Assembly (NCBI GenBank): GCA_937967535.1 | Contig: CALCMV010000129.1 | Coordinates: forward strand, 1-5,909 | Source of the DNA: an uncultured Saprospiraceae bacterium | Lineage (GTDB): Bacteria > Bacteroidota > Bacteroidia > Chitinophagales > Saprospiraceae | Direction: 5' to 3' | DNA length: 5,909 nucleotides | Shown here: one piece after another, positions 5,716 through 5,909 of the stretch | How positions within the stretch are numbered: the stretch's first letter is position 1 | Layout: each line of letters opens with the position of its first letter | Translations under genes and position numbers: made by a program | Notes under the pieces: generated by a model | Databases searched by the model: none | Told to the model about the DNA's origin: nothing | What the model saw: the letters and a program-made list of their open reading frames with translations, nothing else

Positions 5716-5775
5716 ATTTTTTTCGGATAGAACATAGTTTTATATTGTTTTTTTGGGGTTACAGGGCTTCGCTGC
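5716..5775. repeat. 60-bp direct repeat, copy 1
   Basis: This stretch is identical, base for base, to 5850-5909, at an offset of 134 bases. It begins with seven T and CGGATAGAAC, includes a second seven-T run, and ends with GGGGTTACAGGGCTTCGCTGC broken by TTGCAG in this copy. The base to its left differs between copies, so the left boundary is real. The right boundary cannot be set, because copy 2 ends with the window. Confidence 0.9.
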
Positions 5776-5798
5776 TTGCAGTGTTTGCCCTGTTTTTT
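5761..5798 (+). terminator. Intrinsic-terminator-like hairpin
   Basis: ACAGGGC (5761-5767) pairs with GCCCTGT (5787-5793). Inside it, CTGC (5772-5775) pairs with GCAG (5778-5781). A run of six T (5793-5798) follows directly. This is the form of a rightward Rho-independent terminator, about 105 bases after the expected P2 start. It could end a short RNA or act as an attenuator for a gene to the right. The left half of the stem lies in the 60-bp repeat, so copy 2 probably begins the same hairpin. Confidence 0.6.
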
Positions 5799-5817
5799 AA
5801 ACAAAAAAGCAACAAGT

Positions 5818-5838
5818 CTTGAAAAATTAGTTTTCAAG
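5818..5838 (+). other. 8-bp hairpin between the two 60-bp repeats
   Basis: CTTGAAAA (5818-5825) and TTTTCAAG (5831-5838) are exact reverse complements around ATTAG. It is the main structure in the 74-base spacer between the two repeat copies. No T-run follows directly; the seven-T run of copy 2 begins 12 bases later. Its role is unknown. Confidence 0.45.
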
Positions 5839-5849
5839 GCGAACAAAGA

Positions 5850-5909
5850 ATTTTTTTCGGATAGAACATAGTTTTATATTGTTTTTTTGGGGTTACAGGG
5901 CTTCGCTGC
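5850..5909. repeat. 60-bp direct repeat, copy 2, cut by the right edge
   Basis: It is identical to 5716-5775 and runs to the last base of the window, so its true length may exceed 60 bases. If the sequence continues as in copy 1, a second terminator-like hairpin would follow and the unit would be a 134-bp tandem repeat. Confidence 0.9.

Larger units (their letters stand above)
5093..5909. other. Gene-free region right of radA with promoters, hairpins and a direct repeat
   Basis: No credible gene is visible in these 817 bases. + strand frames at 4877-5146 and 4945-5223 are mostly radA antisense. The first 350 bases hold the radA leader and little else, apart from a weak hairpin at 5391-5410 (GCCTG/CAGGC) with a nine-T run starting 11 bases later. 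From 5450 on, the + strand carries two promoter-like sites, an 11-bp perfect hairpin (5521-5547), a terminator-like hairpin (5761-5798) and a 60-bp direct repeat. Any product would be a non-coding RNA or the leader of a gene beyond the right edge. Confidence 0.65.

Noticed and set aside
5716..5909. CRISPR array or integron attC array
   Set aside because: There are only two copies, the repeat is 60 bases with a 74-base spacer, no cas or integrase gene is present, and the GTTRRRY / RYYYAAC integron core sites are not visible.
5716..5909. Template/variable repeat pair of a diversity-generating retroelement
   Set aside because: The copies are identical with no adenine-specific changes, neither lies in a gene, and there is no reverse transcriptase in the window.

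Overview
This window looks like a piece of a Bacteroidota chromosome. Three observations point there. Two + strand sites fit the TTTG / TAnnTTTG promoter pattern of that phylum. The gene starts lack a clear Shine-Dalgarno sequence. The proteins include a secreted DUF2147 protein and a small acidic protein of a type I associate with this phylum. Genes are moderate in GC, while the spacers are very AT-rich. I cannot name a genus.

All five recognisable genes lie on the minus strand. From right to left they are: radA (DNA repair ATPase, complete), a secreted DUF2147 protein, a 75-residue protein of unknown function, an aldehyde dehydrogenase of the ALDH8 / 2-aminomuconic semialdehyde dehydrogenase type, and the first 127 residues of an EamA-family transporter cut by the left edge. 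Spacers of 71 to over 500 bases separate them. They look like a row of independently transcribed housekeeping and metabolic genes rather than one operon or a dedicated system.

The unusual content is in the spacers. Between 1939 and 3591 there are several long imperfect inverted repeats whose arms are built from short words repeated in a 7-8 bp register. In 2216-2309 and 2951-3051 the word is ATTGnnnn, around a shared hairpin core. In 2076-2170 it is AATGnnnn. In 3507-3591 it is GATTTTT. They mostly lie just 3' of genes and may act as transcript ends. A perfect 42-bp palindrome sits one base after the radA stop. A 95% AT segment at 2679-2829 is bounded by near-identical 17-nt inverted repeats.

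The last 817 bases (5093-5909) hold no convincing gene. They carry two rightward promoters with the same TTACCTTTG element, several hairpins, an intrinsic-terminator-like structure, and a perfect 60-bp direct repeat whose second copy runs off the right edge. This is either a non-coding leader, a small-RNA locus, or the start of a tandem array. I found no defence system, mobile-element enzyme, CRISPR array, tRNA or rRNA.
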